Assembly: GCA_030592655.1 (NCBI GenBank)
Contig: JAUVIQ010000071.1
Span: 1-12,747, forward strand
Origin: Planctomycetales bacterium
GTDB lineage: Bacteria; Planctomycetota; Phycisphaerae; SM23-33
Reading direction: 5' to 3'
Length of the DNA: 12,747 nt
Part shown: positions 1-7,042 of the stretch, one piece after another
How positions within the stretch are numbered: the stretch's first letter is position 1
Layout: each line of letters begins with the position of its first letter
Made by a program: the position numbers and the translations under genes
Notes under the pieces: model-generated
Told to the model about the DNA's origin: nothing
The model's input: only the letters and a program-made list of their open reading frames with translations
Database searches by the model: none

Positions 1-330
1 AAGACGGCTTTCGACGCGCTTCGAGCGGCATTGCCTGTCGGTACGGTAAGCGGCGCGCCGAAAATCCGCGCGATGGAAATCATCGACGAACTTGAACCGA
101 CCCGTCGAGGCCCCTACGCCGGCGCGGTCGGATACGTCGATTTCGGCGGGAACATGGACACCTGCATCGCGCTGCGGACGATGGTGATTACCGGTGGGAA
201 GGTTTACGTCCAGGTCGGCGCAGGTATCGTCGCGGACTCCGAACCCGCCCGCGAGTACGACGAGACCATAAACAAGGCCAAGGCGCTGCTGAAGGCGATA
301 GAAGTGGCGGAGGCAGGATACGGAGAGTAG
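1..330 (+). CDS. trpE: Anthranilate synthase component I, C-terminal fragment
   Basis: This is the last 109 codons of a chorismate-utilising enzyme; the 5' part lies outside the window and the frame is open from base 1. TrpE converts chorismate, with ammonia supplied by TrpG, into anthranilate, the first step of tryptophan synthesis in the cytoplasm. The fragment has the conserved C-terminal signatures of the family: PVGTVSGAPK (about residues 12-21 of the fragment), then GPYAGAVGYVDFGGNMDTCIA, then VQVGAGIVADSEP and the closing EYDETINKAKALLKAI helix. The paralogue PabB (aminodeoxychorismate synthase) shares these motifs. The VDFGGNMDTCIALRTM stretch and the intact GAGIVADS stretch fit TrpE better, but a PabB role cannot be excluded without the N-terminal half. 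No trpG or other trp gene follows; the next gene is unrelated and AT-richer. Confidence 0.9.
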   Translation, partial: KTAFDALRAALPVGTVSGAPKIRAMEIIDELEPTRRGPYAGAVGYVDFGGNMDTCIALRTMVITGGKVYVQVGAGIVADSEPAREYDETINKAKALLKAIEVAEAGYGE

Positions 331-335
331 GACGC

Positions 336-359
336 CACAGAGACACAGAGAACTCAGAG
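336..359. repeat. Short octamer tandem repeat after trpE
   Basis: Three near-identical 8-base units lie directly behind the trpE stop: CACAGAGA, CACAGAGA, ACTCAGAG. The array lies between genes, has no start codon and no stem-forming ability, so it is not a terminator. It is one of several short-period repeats in the intergenic spaces of this window. The remaining 331-472 gap is AT-rich and holds no gene that I can support. Confidence 0.5.
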
Positions 360-472
360 CCAAACTAGGCAACTCCAATCAAAAAAAACATTTCTGTAGC
401 CGGGATGCTCTCTTTTTGATAGTTTGTAAAAGTGATTTGTGAATTACGGAATTTTTTATCTTCGAGATCCTT

Positions 473-1120
473 ATGTCACGTCAGAAAGAGTTTGAACGTG
501 GGTTGCAACGCATTTTCAAAAAGCAAACGTATCACCTTCGCAAAGCCGCCGGAATCAAACTACTAGGTAAGGTGCCTACCCTAACAAGAGAAAAGCACCG
601 GGAAGATATTGAGCAGCTTCAACAGCTTGCGCTCTCTATGAGCATGAGAGGAATCATCAGGCGGGAATTTACAGCTATAGTACACCAAAGAAAAACTTGG
701 CGCGTTACAAAGAAGAAGGGATGGGGAAGGGAGGCCAAGAGGAAGAATTTCGATGCATGGTTTAGTCGGTACGTGCATTACCCTAACTGCATTTATGTGT
801 TTTGGGCAGGAAAACGATGTCGTTATGTAGGGCGTACCGTGAGAGGCAAGGGAAGGCCGCAGTCTCATTTTGAGAAGCATTGGTTTTCAGGTGTAACACG
901 TATTGATATTTATAGTGTGAGACAAGCATCCCAAATTCCAAAGCTCGAATGTTTAGCTATCCATCGCTGGAAACCTCGCAACAACAAGCACAAATCCGCT
1001 TCTCAAAAATGGACGAAGAGGTGTCCAATATGCGAGATGCTAAGACAGATTCGCACTGAAGCCGATAGAGCGTTTCCTCTAAGAAGAAAAAGGAGACGGC
1101 GAAAGAAACATCAAGAGTGA
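473..1120 (+). CDS. GIY-YIG domain protein (putative endonuclease)
   Basis: A 215-residue basic protein. The central part reads as a GIY-YIG nuclease fold: C106-I107-Y108 stands where GIY is expected and Y118-V119-G120 where YIG is expected. Arg121 follows directly, Glu159 (in LECLAIH) matches the conserved metal-binding Glu, and Asn170/171 matches the conserved Asn. These are the usual catalytic positions, so an active nuclease is plausible. Residues 1-100 are helical and rich in Lys/Arg, and the C-terminus ends in a basic tail (204-213). CPIC at 184-187 could be half of a metal knuckle. The ATG at 473 has only a weak GAG upstream. The base composition is clearly more AT-rich than trpE or the ParA/VanZ pair, which suggests transfer. 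It converges on the VanZ-like gene with a 31-base gap. Its biological role is unknown; homing, repair or defence are all possible. Confidence 0.75.
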   Translation: MSRQKEFERGLQRIFKKQTYHLRKAAGIKLLGKVPTLTREKHREDIEQLQQLALSMSMRGIIRREFTAIVHQRKTWRVTKKKGWGREAKRKNFDAWFSRYVHYPNCIYVFWAGKRCRYVGRTVRGKGRPQSHFEKHWFSGVTRIDIYSVRQASQIPKLECLAIHRWKPRNNKHKSASQKWTKRCPICEMLRQIRTEADRAFPLRRKRRRRKKHQE

Positions 1121-1151
1121 ATGTGACTTATACTGGACACACCATGCGGAT

Positions 1152-1550
1152 TCACCTCTTCAACCGTCTCGGCGCCCACGATCTGGCCAATGTCAGCAGT
1201 TCCAGAAGTATCAGCGCGATGATCGCGCCTGTTACGTCGGCCAGCCAATCTCCGAGGGAATCCTCCCTTCCGACCAGTGGCTGGGTTATCTCGTCAATCG
1301 CGGCGTAGGCGAGCATTGTGAAAAAGATGAGGGCGATGCGTTTCACCCCTGTAACTCCGTGAACCCACAGCGTCAACCAGAACAGCCCGGAAAGGACGAA
1401 GTAACCGGCGGCATGGAGGAACTTGTCGGAGACGCCCGTCCTCGGCAGTCGGCTGGCGGGAATGTGAGTGGCGATAATCGCTCCTGCCCAGACGACAAGG
1501 CAGGCCGACAGGATTAACCGACGGCGCATGATGTGCGAAGGTCTGATCAT
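1152..1550 (-). CDS. VanZ-like family membrane protein
   Basis: A 132-residue integral membrane protein. Hydrophobic segments lie at about 11-30, 46-64, 71-85 and 103-121. The VanZ-like family hallmarks are present: a polar SDKFLHAAGYF entry to the second helix (Asp42, Lys43, His46), then AAIDEITQPLVG with Asp86-Glu87 and Gln90, then DWLADVTGA with Asp101 and Asp105. In VanZ of Enterococcus this family is linked to low-level teicoplanin resistance; most homologues have no assigned job, and there is no van cluster here. The start codon overlaps the parA stop by four bases (ATGA at 1547-1550), so the two are probably translated from one mRNA. A start at Met8 is also possible. No terminator is visible after the stop. 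Confidence 0.85.
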   Translation of the reverse strand: MIRPSHIMRRRLILSACLVVWAGAIIATHIPASRLPRTGVSDKFLHAAGYFVLSGLFWLTLWVHGVTGVKRIALIFFTMLAYAAIDEITQPLVGREDSLGDWLADVTGAIIALILLELLTLARSWAPRRLKR

Positions 1551-2476
1551 TGTGGCGTATCTGCGGATGGAGCAGCCTGCGGTTCGATTAGATCGGTGAC
1601 GCCTTCATCGCCGGCGTCGGCCGGTTCGCCGACCTCGACGGCGGTGTCCTGCTCTGTCTGCTCGGCGGTGTTGTCGTCGGCGTCGTTCATAAACGCAGTC
1701 AGGAATTCATCTGCCAGTGCGGCGTAGTCTTCGGCCCCGTGGCTCAACGGGTCGTAATGTCGGATGGTCGTTCCGTAGCTGGGGCACTCGGCGAGTTTGA
1801 CGTTGCGTCGGATGCGAGTTCCGAAAATATGTGTCCGCGACCACGGCGCGTCGCCGCCTCGCGCTGATGCGAAAAAATTCCGCACGTCATCGACTACTTC
1901 GCCCGACAGACGGGTTCCGGTCTCGAACATGCAGAAGATTACGCCGGCGACGGTCAGGGTTGGATTAATCCGACGACGCACCAGCGAGACGGTCTCCAGG
2001 AGTTGTCCGAGTCCCTGGAGCGCGAGGAAGTGAGGCTGGAGCGGGATAAGGACTTCGTCCGCCGCCGCAAGCGAGTTGAGCGTCAGCAGGCCCAGGCTTG
2101 GCGGGCAGTCGATTATTATAAGATCGTACGGAAGATTTTCTTCGGTGATACGGTCGCGGAGTATCTGCTCACGCCCGACAGCCCCGGCGAGTTCGACCTC
2201 GGCGGCTGCGAGGTCGATTACCGACGGGACGACTGTCAGGTTCTCCTCGACGCCGACAGCGGCGCGGGTCAGCGGCGTATCGGAGGTAAGGACGTCGTAC
2301 ATACTCGCCTGGGTCGTCGCCGGATCGATACCGAAGTGCATTGTGAGGTGCGCCTGCGGGTCCAGGTCGATAAGGCAGACATTTTTCCCTCGCCCAGCCA
2401 GGGCCGCACCGAGATTGGCGGTCGATGTCGTCTTTCCAACGCCGCCTTTTTGATTTGTTATCGCGATTGTTCGCAC
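1547..2476 (-). CDS. ParA/Soj-family ATPase
   Basis: A cytoplasmic ATPase of the Walker-type partition and positioning family. Counting from the GTG at 2476 (309 residues), the deviant Walker A KGGVGKTT is at 10-17 with its signature Lys, the A' motif LIDLDPQ at 35-41 and Walker B IIIDCPP at 120-126. The start at 2476 gives the usual family N-terminus (MRTIAITNQKGG). A GTG at 2500 would add eight residues, but its AGGA lies only three bases away, and a TATAAT box (2489-2484) falls inside that extension, so the shorter and possibly leaderless form is preferred. Residues from about 263 form an acidic, Ala/Thr-rich tail that is not part of the ATPase fold. No parB or parS consensus is adjacent, so it is an orphan by context. 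Cargo could be chromosomal or something else, such as polar or envelope complexes. It is followed by the overlapping VanZ-like gene. Confidence 0.9.
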   Translation of the reverse strand: MRTIAITNQKGGVGKTTSTANLGAALAGRGKNVCLIDLDPQAHLTMHFGIDPATTQASMYDVLTSDTPLTRAAVGVEENLTVVPSVIDLAAAEVELAGAVGREQILRDRITEENLPYDLIIIDCPPSLGLLTLNSLAAADEVLIPLQPHFLALQGLGQLLETVSLVRRRINPTLTVAGVIFCMFETGTRLSGEVVDDVRNFFASARGGDAPWSRTHIFGTRIRRNVKLAECPSYGTTIRHYDPLSHGAEDYAALADEFLTAFMNDADDNTAEQTEQDTAVEVGEPADAGDEGVTDLIEPQAAPSADTPQ

Positions 2477-2483
2477 GCACGAT

Positions 2484-2511
2484 ATTATAGGCCCGCTCAC
2501 CGGTCCTGCAA
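2484..2511 (-). promoter_or_regulatory. Promoter of the parA-VanZ pair
   Basis: On the minus strand, TTGCAG (2511-2506) and a perfect TATAAT (2489-2484) are separated by 16 bases. Transcription would begin about seven bases further, near 2477, almost exactly at the GTG (2476) that gives the standard ParA N-terminus. That would make a leaderless or nearly leaderless mRNA. The -35 box is a weak match; the assignment rests mainly on the -10 box and its placement. Confidence 0.5.
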
Positions 2512-2521
2512 GTTCATACGT

Positions 2522-2578
2522 GCCCGCGGGCGTCTCACGTAGTGATACGTAGTATCGCTATGCGATGTTACGCATCGC
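2522..2578. repeat. Chain of five touching or overlapping inverted repeats upstream of parA
   Basis: Five small palindromes follow each other, and the last four share bases: GCCCGCGGGC (2522-2531); TCAC-gta-GTGA (2535-2545); GATAC-gta-GTATC (2544-2556); ATCGC-tat-GCGAT (2554-2566); GCGATG-ttacg-CATCGC (2562-2578). The GCGAT arm serves two of them. The chain lies about 10 to 65 bases upstream of the parA -35 box and before the terminator of the neighbouring gene, where an operator would be expected. The bound protein is unknown; none of the units matches the parS consensus. Confidence 0.5.
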
Positions 2579-2597
2579 CTGTGCCACGAAACGCACA

Positions 2598-2641
2598 TAA
2601 AAAAAGCAGCAGGCGCCGCCGTGGCAAGGGCGCCTGCTGCT
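2598..2641 (-). terminator. Intrinsic terminator of the H1-like gene
   Basis: A perfect 13-bp stem (AGCAGCAGGCGCC with its complement, 2605-2617 and 2629-2641) with an 11-base loop is followed on the minus strand by a run of T residues (2605-2598). It lies about 55 bases past the stop of the Lys-rich gene, the right place to end its transcript and insulate the parA promoter. Confidence 0.85.
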
Positions 2642-2697
2642 CACGGAACCTTTTCAGGTCTCGTATGTTTCGTTCCGGCTGTTTTCAACCGTGGAAC

Positions 2698-2913
2698 TTA
2701 TCTCTTTTTCTTCTTCGCTACTTTCTTCTTTGTCGCTTTCTTTTTTGTTGTTTTCTTCTTTGCTACTTTTTTCTTCGCTACTTTTTTCTTCGCTACTTTT
2801 TTCTTTGTTGCTTTCTTCTTTACTACTTTCTTCTTTGTTGCTTTTTTCTTCGTCGTCTTCTTCTTTGCTACTTTCTTCTTCGTGGCTTTCTTTTTGGCTT
2901 TCTTCTTTGCCAT
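2698..2913 (-). CDS. Histone H1-like Lys-rich repeat protein
   Basis: A 71-residue protein that is almost entirely a five-residue repeat, x-K-K-K-y with x and y being Ala, Thr or Val. There are about twelve units followed by a KKKKR end. It has no Pro, no acidic residue and no aromatic residue. Such sequences resemble the Lys-rich tails of eukaryotic H1 and bacterial H1-like proteins (AlgP, chlamydial HctB, planctomycete H1-like proteins) and are expected to bind DNA non-specifically and compact the nucleoid. That function is inferred. The ATG at 2913 is preferred over an upstream GTG-type start at 2931 because a full GAGAGGAGA Shine-Dalgarno sequence sits at 2929-2921, eight bases before it. 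The coding strand is nearly pure purine, leaving a pyrimidine tract of about 200 bases on the plus strand. It has its own terminator downstream. Confidence 0.8.
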   Translation of the reverse strand: MAKKKAKKKATKKKVAKKKTTKKKATKKKVVKKKATKKKVAKKKVAKKKVAKKKTTKKKATKKKVAKKKKR

Positions 2914-2931
2914 TTTACCATCTCCTCTCAA

Positions 2932-3251
2932 GTTAGATGTTTCTAAAAAAGCCTGTCAATAAATCCACGTAATAGTTTTTTACACACACTGCTTACTTTT
3001 TCCAAACTTAAAAAGCCATTTAACTAAAAATTTTTTCGACACAAAGCGCGCCTTCACTTTAGCGCAAATGCGCCGAAGATTTTTTGTCGGATGTTTTTTC
3101 GATCACAGCGCGAATATTTACGGCAAGCCGACGCGAAAATATCTCTATGCCGATGACGATACGGCGATCCTTCGGCGCTTGCTTTTTGGTGGCATGATTT
3201 TATATTATCTTATGCCCGCATGAGGGCATAGGGACGAATGAGTGTGCGAGT
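2932..3251. other. AT-rich intergenic region between divergent genes
   Basis: No gene is supported here. It separates the minus-strand H1-like gene from the plus-strand hydrolase gene and should hold both promoters. It is visibly AT-rich, with several T runs. A TTGACA hexamer occurs on the minus strand (2959-2954), but no well-placed -10 box fits between it and the ribosome site. A hairpin, TATGCCC-gcatga-GGGCATA (3211-3230), lies near the expected transcription start on the hydrolase side. Confidence 0.6.
3179..3206 (+). promoter_or_regulatory. Possible promoter of the hydrolase-aconitase run
   Basis: TTGCTT (3179-3184) and TATATT (3201-3206) lie 16 bases apart, followed by a 7-bp hairpin (3211-3230) that could act on the start of the transcript. 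Both boxes are imperfect and the surroundings are AT-rich, so chance is a real possibility. Confidence 0.3.
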
Positions 3252-4019
3252 ATGAATGTGATGCGTATTTTGCTGACAACATATTTGTTCTTGTCGTGCC
3301 TGACAGGTTGTGCCGTGCCCCAGGACAAGGACACGCCCGTTGACCCCAGGCTTCTGGTCGAGCCTATTACCGGACGTCTGTATTACCTTTACATCCCCAG
3401 CACTTATCGTCGCGACAGACCCGCGCCGGTAATCGTCTCCTGTCACGGGACCGACCCGTTCGATGTAGCCGCTCACCACGTCGGTGAATGGAAGATGCTG
3501 GCCGAAAATTACGGATGTATCCTCATCTGCCCGAAACTCATCAGCACCGACGGGATACTCGGATCAGGCGATATCAATCAACTCCTGCGTGACGAGTGCC
3601 TGATTATGAGCATTATCGGGCAGATGCACTACATCTACAACATTGACCGGCGGAACGTGATGATGACGGGTTTCTCCGGAGGTGCGTTCCCGGTCTATTT
3701 CATCGGGATCAGGCATCCGGACATTTTCTCCGTCGTTGTATCACGCAGCGGCAATTTCAATCGCTACGCACTGGACGGATGGTATCCGCCCGAAGCCGTC
3801 AGGACGCCCGTGATGGTCTATTATACCCAGCACGATCCGGGCGCGATTAAGGACCAATCAGAAAAAGGCATCGCTTATCTGCGATCGGCGGGTTTTAAAG
3901 TTACCACCAAAGTCATTCCCGGCAGCGGGCACGAGCGACACCCGGAAGTGGCGATGAAGTTCTGGCTGGAACACTGGAACGGAACGCCGCCGAAAAAAAC
4001 ATACCACAGAAAACGGTAA
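3252..4019 (+). CDS. Lipoprotein alpha/beta hydrolase (esterase/depolymerase-like)
   Basis: A 255-residue exported hydrolase. The N-terminus is a lipoprotein signal: a short hydrophobic run with the lipobox LTGC and acylated Cys20. The alpha/beta fold is marked by a CHG turn at 64-66 (likely oxyanion hole) and the nucleophile elbow G140-F-S142-G-G144. Asp195 in TQHDPG is the likely acid and His227 in PGSGHERH the likely base. The arrangement resembles the LpqC/feruloyl esterase/PHB depolymerase group, which cleaves ester bonds in polymers or plant material. The real substrate is not readable from the sequence. It is anchored in a membrane facing the periplasm. The start has only a weak GAG upstream; an ATG three codons later would also preserve the signal. 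The aconitase gene follows after 35 bases on the same strand, so co-transcription is possible though no functional link is obvious. Confidence 0.8.
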   Translation: MNVMRILLTTYLFLSCLTGCAVPQDKDTPVDPRLLVEPITGRLYYLYIPSTYRRDRPAPVIVSCHGTDPFDVAAHHVGEWKMLAENYGCILICPKLISTDGILGSGDINQLLRDECLIMSIIGQMHYIYNIDRRNVMMTGFSGGAFPVYFIGIRHPDIFSVVVSRSGNFNRYALDGWYPPEAVRTPVMVYYTQHDPGAIKDQSEKGIAYLRSAGFKVTTKVIPGSGHERHPEVAMKFWLEHWNGTPPKKTYHRKR

Positions 4020-4054
4020 AATAAACCCGGACGGACACAATTCGGAGTTTTTCC

Positions 4055-6133
4055 ATGCGAGGCACACTAACGGGAAAAATACTTGCCGCCCACATCGTTG
4101 ACGGCGAACTGGAGACCGGTAATGAAATCGGAATCCGCATCGACCAGACACTCACACAGGACGCCACCGGTACGACGGCCTTCCTGTTGTTCGAGGCGAT
4201 GGGCGTGCCGCGAGTGAAAACCGAACTGTCGGTCAGTTACGTGGACCACAACATGTCACAGTTCGGCCCCGAAAACCACAACGACCATTTGTATCTCCAG
4301 TCCGTGGCTGCGAAGGTCGGAGCGTATCACAGCAGGCCCGGTAACGGCATCTGCCACCAGGTTCATCTTGAGCGATTCGCCGCGCCGGGCAAGACGCTGC
4401 TCGGTAGCGATTCGCATACGCCCACTGCCGGAGGTATCGGCGCTCTGGCAATCGGGGCCGGAGGGCTTGACGTAGCGGTGGCAATGGGAGGCGGAGCGTT
4501 CTATCTGACAAGCCCAGCCATTGTGTCTGTGGAGTTGAAAGGCCGATTGAGCGATTGGGTTACGCCCAAGGACATTATCCTGAAACTGCTGAGCATCATG
4601 ACGACTCGCGGAAACGTCGGCGCGGTGGTCGAATACTGCGGCGAAGGCGTCGCGTCGCTTTCGGTTCCCGCGCGGGCGACCTGCACCAACATGGGCGCGG
4701 ACCTGGGCGTAACGACCAGTATTTTCCCCGCCGATGAGACAACGCGGGACTTTCTCGCCGCCCAGGGTCGCCCCGAGCAGTTCACCGCACTGTCGGCTGA
4801 TGCCGACGCCGAGTACGACCGGATAACCAAGCGCCTCGACGCCGAGCAGGACGCCGCCGTTATCGAAAACATCCGCCGGCACTGCCCCGACGCGAAAATA
4901 TCCGAACCCGACGCAGACGGTATGGTCAGCGTAAGTTTCAGCCGGGTCGTAATCGACTTATCCGACGTCGTACCCATGGCCGCTGCGCCGTCGTCGCCGG
5001 GAAACGTCGTAACCATCGCCGACCTGGCTGGGACGAAGGTTGACCAGGTGCTTATCGGTTCGTGCACGAACTCCAGCCTTCACGACCTGATGGTTGCATC
5101 GGCTGTGCTTAAGGGTCGGAAGGTCCACCCGCGTGTGGAACTGGGCATCGCGCCGGGCTCTCGCCAGGTGCTGAAGATGCTGGTCGATAACGGTTCGTTG
5201 GGCGATATGGTCGCCGCCGGTGCGCGGATTCTGGAATGTGGCTGCGGGCCTTGCATCGGACAGGGATTTTCGCCGGGTAATGATCGGGTGAGTCTGCGGA
5301 CGTTCAACCGCAACTTCGCCGGACGTTCCGGAACGAAGGGCGATAAGACATATCTCGTCTCGCCGGAGGTCGCCGTCGCTGCTGCACTGACGGGCGAAAT
5401 CACCGACCCGCGAAAACTGAATGCGGAGTATCCGCAAATCCAGCAGGTCGAAAAATTCCTGATTGACGACGGTATGATTACCCCGCCGCTACCGGTGGAC
5501 GAGTCGGCCCGCGTCGAAATTATTCGAGGACCCACAATCGTCAAACCGCCCGCCGGAGAACCGCTGCCGGAGAAAATCGACGGCGATACCGTCATCAAGG
5601 TCGGCGAGAAGATTACCACCGACCATATCATGCCGGCAGGGACGCTGCTGAAACTCCGCTCGAATGTACCGGAATATGCAAAGCATGTCTTCGCCCCGCT
5701 GAACGAGCCGGGCGAACCGACCTTCGCCGAACGTGGAATGTCGGTCAAACAGGCAGGCCGGTGCGGTGTTATCGTCGCGGGCGATTCCTACGGGCAGGGT
5801 TCGTCGCGCGAGCATGCCGCCCTGTGCCCGATGTACCTGGGCGTCCGGGTCGTTATCGCTAAAACAATCGAGCGAATCCACCAGGCGAACCTGGTCAACT
5901 TCGCCATTCTGCCGCTTTCCTTCGAGCAGGCCGGTGATTACGACCGTATAGACGCCGGCGACCGACTCATCATCGAAGACGTCGCAGAGGTCGTCGGTTC
6001 AGGCCAAACCGTTACCGTCCGCAACGCCACAAAGGATTTTGATTTCACCTGCCGGGTCAACCTCAGCCCGCGCCAGCGTGAAATACTCGCAGCCGGTGGA
6101 TTGTTGAACTATACTCGACAAGCGAACGGGTAG
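4055..6133 (+). CDS. acn: Aconitate hydratase (short, Aquifex type)
   Basis: A 692-residue [4Fe-4S] hydro-lyase that interconverts citrate and isocitrate in the TCA cycle (cytoplasm). The three cluster ligands are Cys337 in IGSCTNSS and Cys397 and Cys400 in CGCGPCIG. The substrate-binding signatures GSDSHTPTAGGIG (117-129) and, in the C-terminal swivel domain, GDSYGQGSSREHAAL (576-590) are intact. At 692 residues it is shorter than classic AcnA or AcnB (near 850-900). Together with its sequence style it fits the shorter 'Aquifex-type' aconitases found in several deep bacterial lineages. Isopropylmalate and homoaconitate isomerases are relatives, but those are usually split into two smaller subunits. 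The start has a clear GGAG (4044-4047) seven bases before the ATG. The next gene's ribosome site overlaps this gene's stop codon. Confidence 0.95.
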   Translation: MRGTLTGKILAAHIVDGELETGNEIGIRIDQTLTQDATGTTAFLLFEAMGVPRVKTELSVSYVDHNMSQFGPENHNDHLYLQSVAAKVGAYHSRPGNGICHQVHLERFAAPGKTLLGSDSHTPTAGGIGALAIGAGGLDVAVAMGGGAFYLTSPAIVSVELKGRLSDWVTPKDIILKLLSIMTTRGNVGAVVEYCGEGVASLSVPARATCTNMGADLGVTTSIFPADETTRDFLAAQGRPEQFTALSADADAEYDRITKRLDAEQDAAVIENIRRHCPDAKISEPDADGMVSVSFSRVVIDLSDVVPMAAAPSSPGNVVTIADLAGTKVDQVLIGSCTNSSLHDLMVASAVLKGRKVHPRVELGIAPGSRQVLKMLVDNGSLGDMVAAGARILECGCGPCIGQGFSPGNDRVSLRTFNRNFAGRSGTKGDKTYLVSPEVAVAAALTGEITDPRKLNAEYPQIQQVEKFLIDDGMITPPLPVDESARVEIIRGPTIVKPPAGEPLPEKIDGDTVIKVGEKITTDHIMPAGTLLKLRSNVPEYAKHVFAPLNEPGEPTFAERGMSVKQAGRCGVIVAGDSYGQGSSREHAALCPMYLGVRVVIAKTIERIHQANLVNFAILPLSFEQAGDYDRIDAGDRLIIEDVAEVVGSGQTVTVRNATKDFDFTCRVNLSPRQREILAAGGLLNYTRQANG

Positions 6134-6144
6134 GAGGTGCAAAA

Positions 6145-6969
6145 ATGCAATCGATGCTTCAGAAGGTATGGGTTGTCGTCGTCGCGGTTTTATTGCTGAG
6201 CGTCTCGGCCGGTTGCGTCAAGCCGCCGACTGTAAAACTGCACGACATCGACGTTGTGGGAATCGATTTTCGCAAGATTGATCTTGTCTTCGCCCTGAAA
6301 GTAACCAACCCAAACAACTTTCAACTCGATTTTTCAAGCCTGACGTATGGTCTGGCATCGGATGGGACGGAAATTGTCAAAGGTGCGCTGGCGTCGCCGG
6401 TAATGTCCCTGTCGGCCAATGAGACTACAATCGTCCGCGCGCCGATCTCGTTGGAATACGCCGCCCTGGCGCCGATGCTGCGTAACATTCGCGCGGGCGA
6501 GACGATTCCGTACCAGTTCAGCACTGCGGCGGAATTTCTCTTTCTGGATCTTCTGAAGATTCCGGTGCACTTGAAGCGCAGCGGTCGGATGCCGGCGCTG
6601 CGAAAACCAGCGTGGCATTTCCGCGATGTTCGCCTGGTGAAAGGGCCGCCGTCGTGGCTGGAACTGTCCTTTGAGGTCGAAAACCCCAATATATTCGAAC
6701 TACCGCTGGAGAAACTCAGCGGCGTGCTGAAATACGGCAACGAAATTATATTACGGATCGACGAACCGAATCTGAAACCCATCCCGCCCGGAAAGACCGC
6801 GATGTTCACGATCCGCACACGCGCCGACGGTTCCGGCGTAACCAAAGCCTTCGCACGGTCAATAATCAGTCGCCGGCGGCAACGGTTCGCATTCGAGGGA
6901 AGCTTGCGCGTGGGCGTTCCGAAACTGCTCCGCAAAATGCTGCTGGAAGAACTCCCAAAAGATGATTAA
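6145..6969 (+). CDS. LEA type 2 (double WHy-domain) lipoprotein
   Basis: A 274-residue lipoprotein with a signal of hydrophobic residues 8-19 and lipobox SAGC (Cys24). It carries two copies of the WHy/LEA14 beta-sandwich. Copy 1, about 30-140, has VFALKVTNPNNFQLDF; copy 2, about 158-262, has ELSFEVENPNIFELPL. The N-P-N-x-F motif at 55-59 and 180-184 is the family hallmark. Bacterial homologues are periplasmic and linked to desiccation or stress tolerance, but their biochemical action is not established. The Shine-Dalgarno AGGAGGTG (6132-6139) is nearly perfect and overlaps the aconitase stop codon, so translation is probably coupled and the two share an mRNA. The C-terminal 25 residues are basic then acidic and may be flexible. 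Confidence 0.85.
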   Translation: MQSMLQKVWVVVVAVLLLSVSAGCVKPPTVKLHDIDVVGIDFRKIDLVFALKVTNPNNFQLDFSSLTYGLASDGTEIVKGALASPVMSLSANETTIVRAPISLEYAALAPMLRNIRAGETIPYQFSTAAEFLFLDLLKIPVHLKRSGRMPALRKPAWHFRDVRLVKGPPSWLELSFEVENPNIFELPLEKLSGVLKYGNEIILRIDEPNLKPIPPGKTAMFTIRTRADGSGVTKAFARSIISRRRQRFAFEGSLRVGVPKLLRKMLLEELPKDD

Positions 6970-6989
6970 CCCATGCCGCTGTATCTAAC

Positions 6990-7019
6990 TTGAACCGACG
7001 GGTATAGCGGTCGTAGAAT
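6990..7019 (+). promoter_or_regulatory. Promoter before the duplicated-domain protein gene
   Basis: TTGAAC (6990-6995) and TAGAAT (7014-7019) are 18 bases apart, matching four and five of six sigma70 consensus bases. The predicted start near 7026 leaves a short leader containing the ribosome site before the ATG at 7043. It suggests that the gene at 7043 can be transcribed separately from the aconitase group. Confidence 0.5.
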
Positions 7020-7042
7020 GGTTGTTTGTTGGATAGGTTATT

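Noticed and set aside
2932..2959. TTGACA (minus strand, 2959-2954) with TCTAAC as promoter of the H1-like gene
   Set aside because: The predicted transcript start would fall inside the Shine-Dalgarno sequence, so this pair is unlikely to be the working promoter.
2542..2962. Plus-strand frames rich in Phe, Leu and Ser
   Set aside because: They are the complement of the Lys-rich repeat gene; the minus strand has the ribosome site and terminator.
4233..5881. Several long minus-strand open frames across the aconitase gene
   Set aside because: They are antisense to a fully conserved enzyme, lack ribosome sites and have no protein-family features; they follow from the GC-rich codon pattern.
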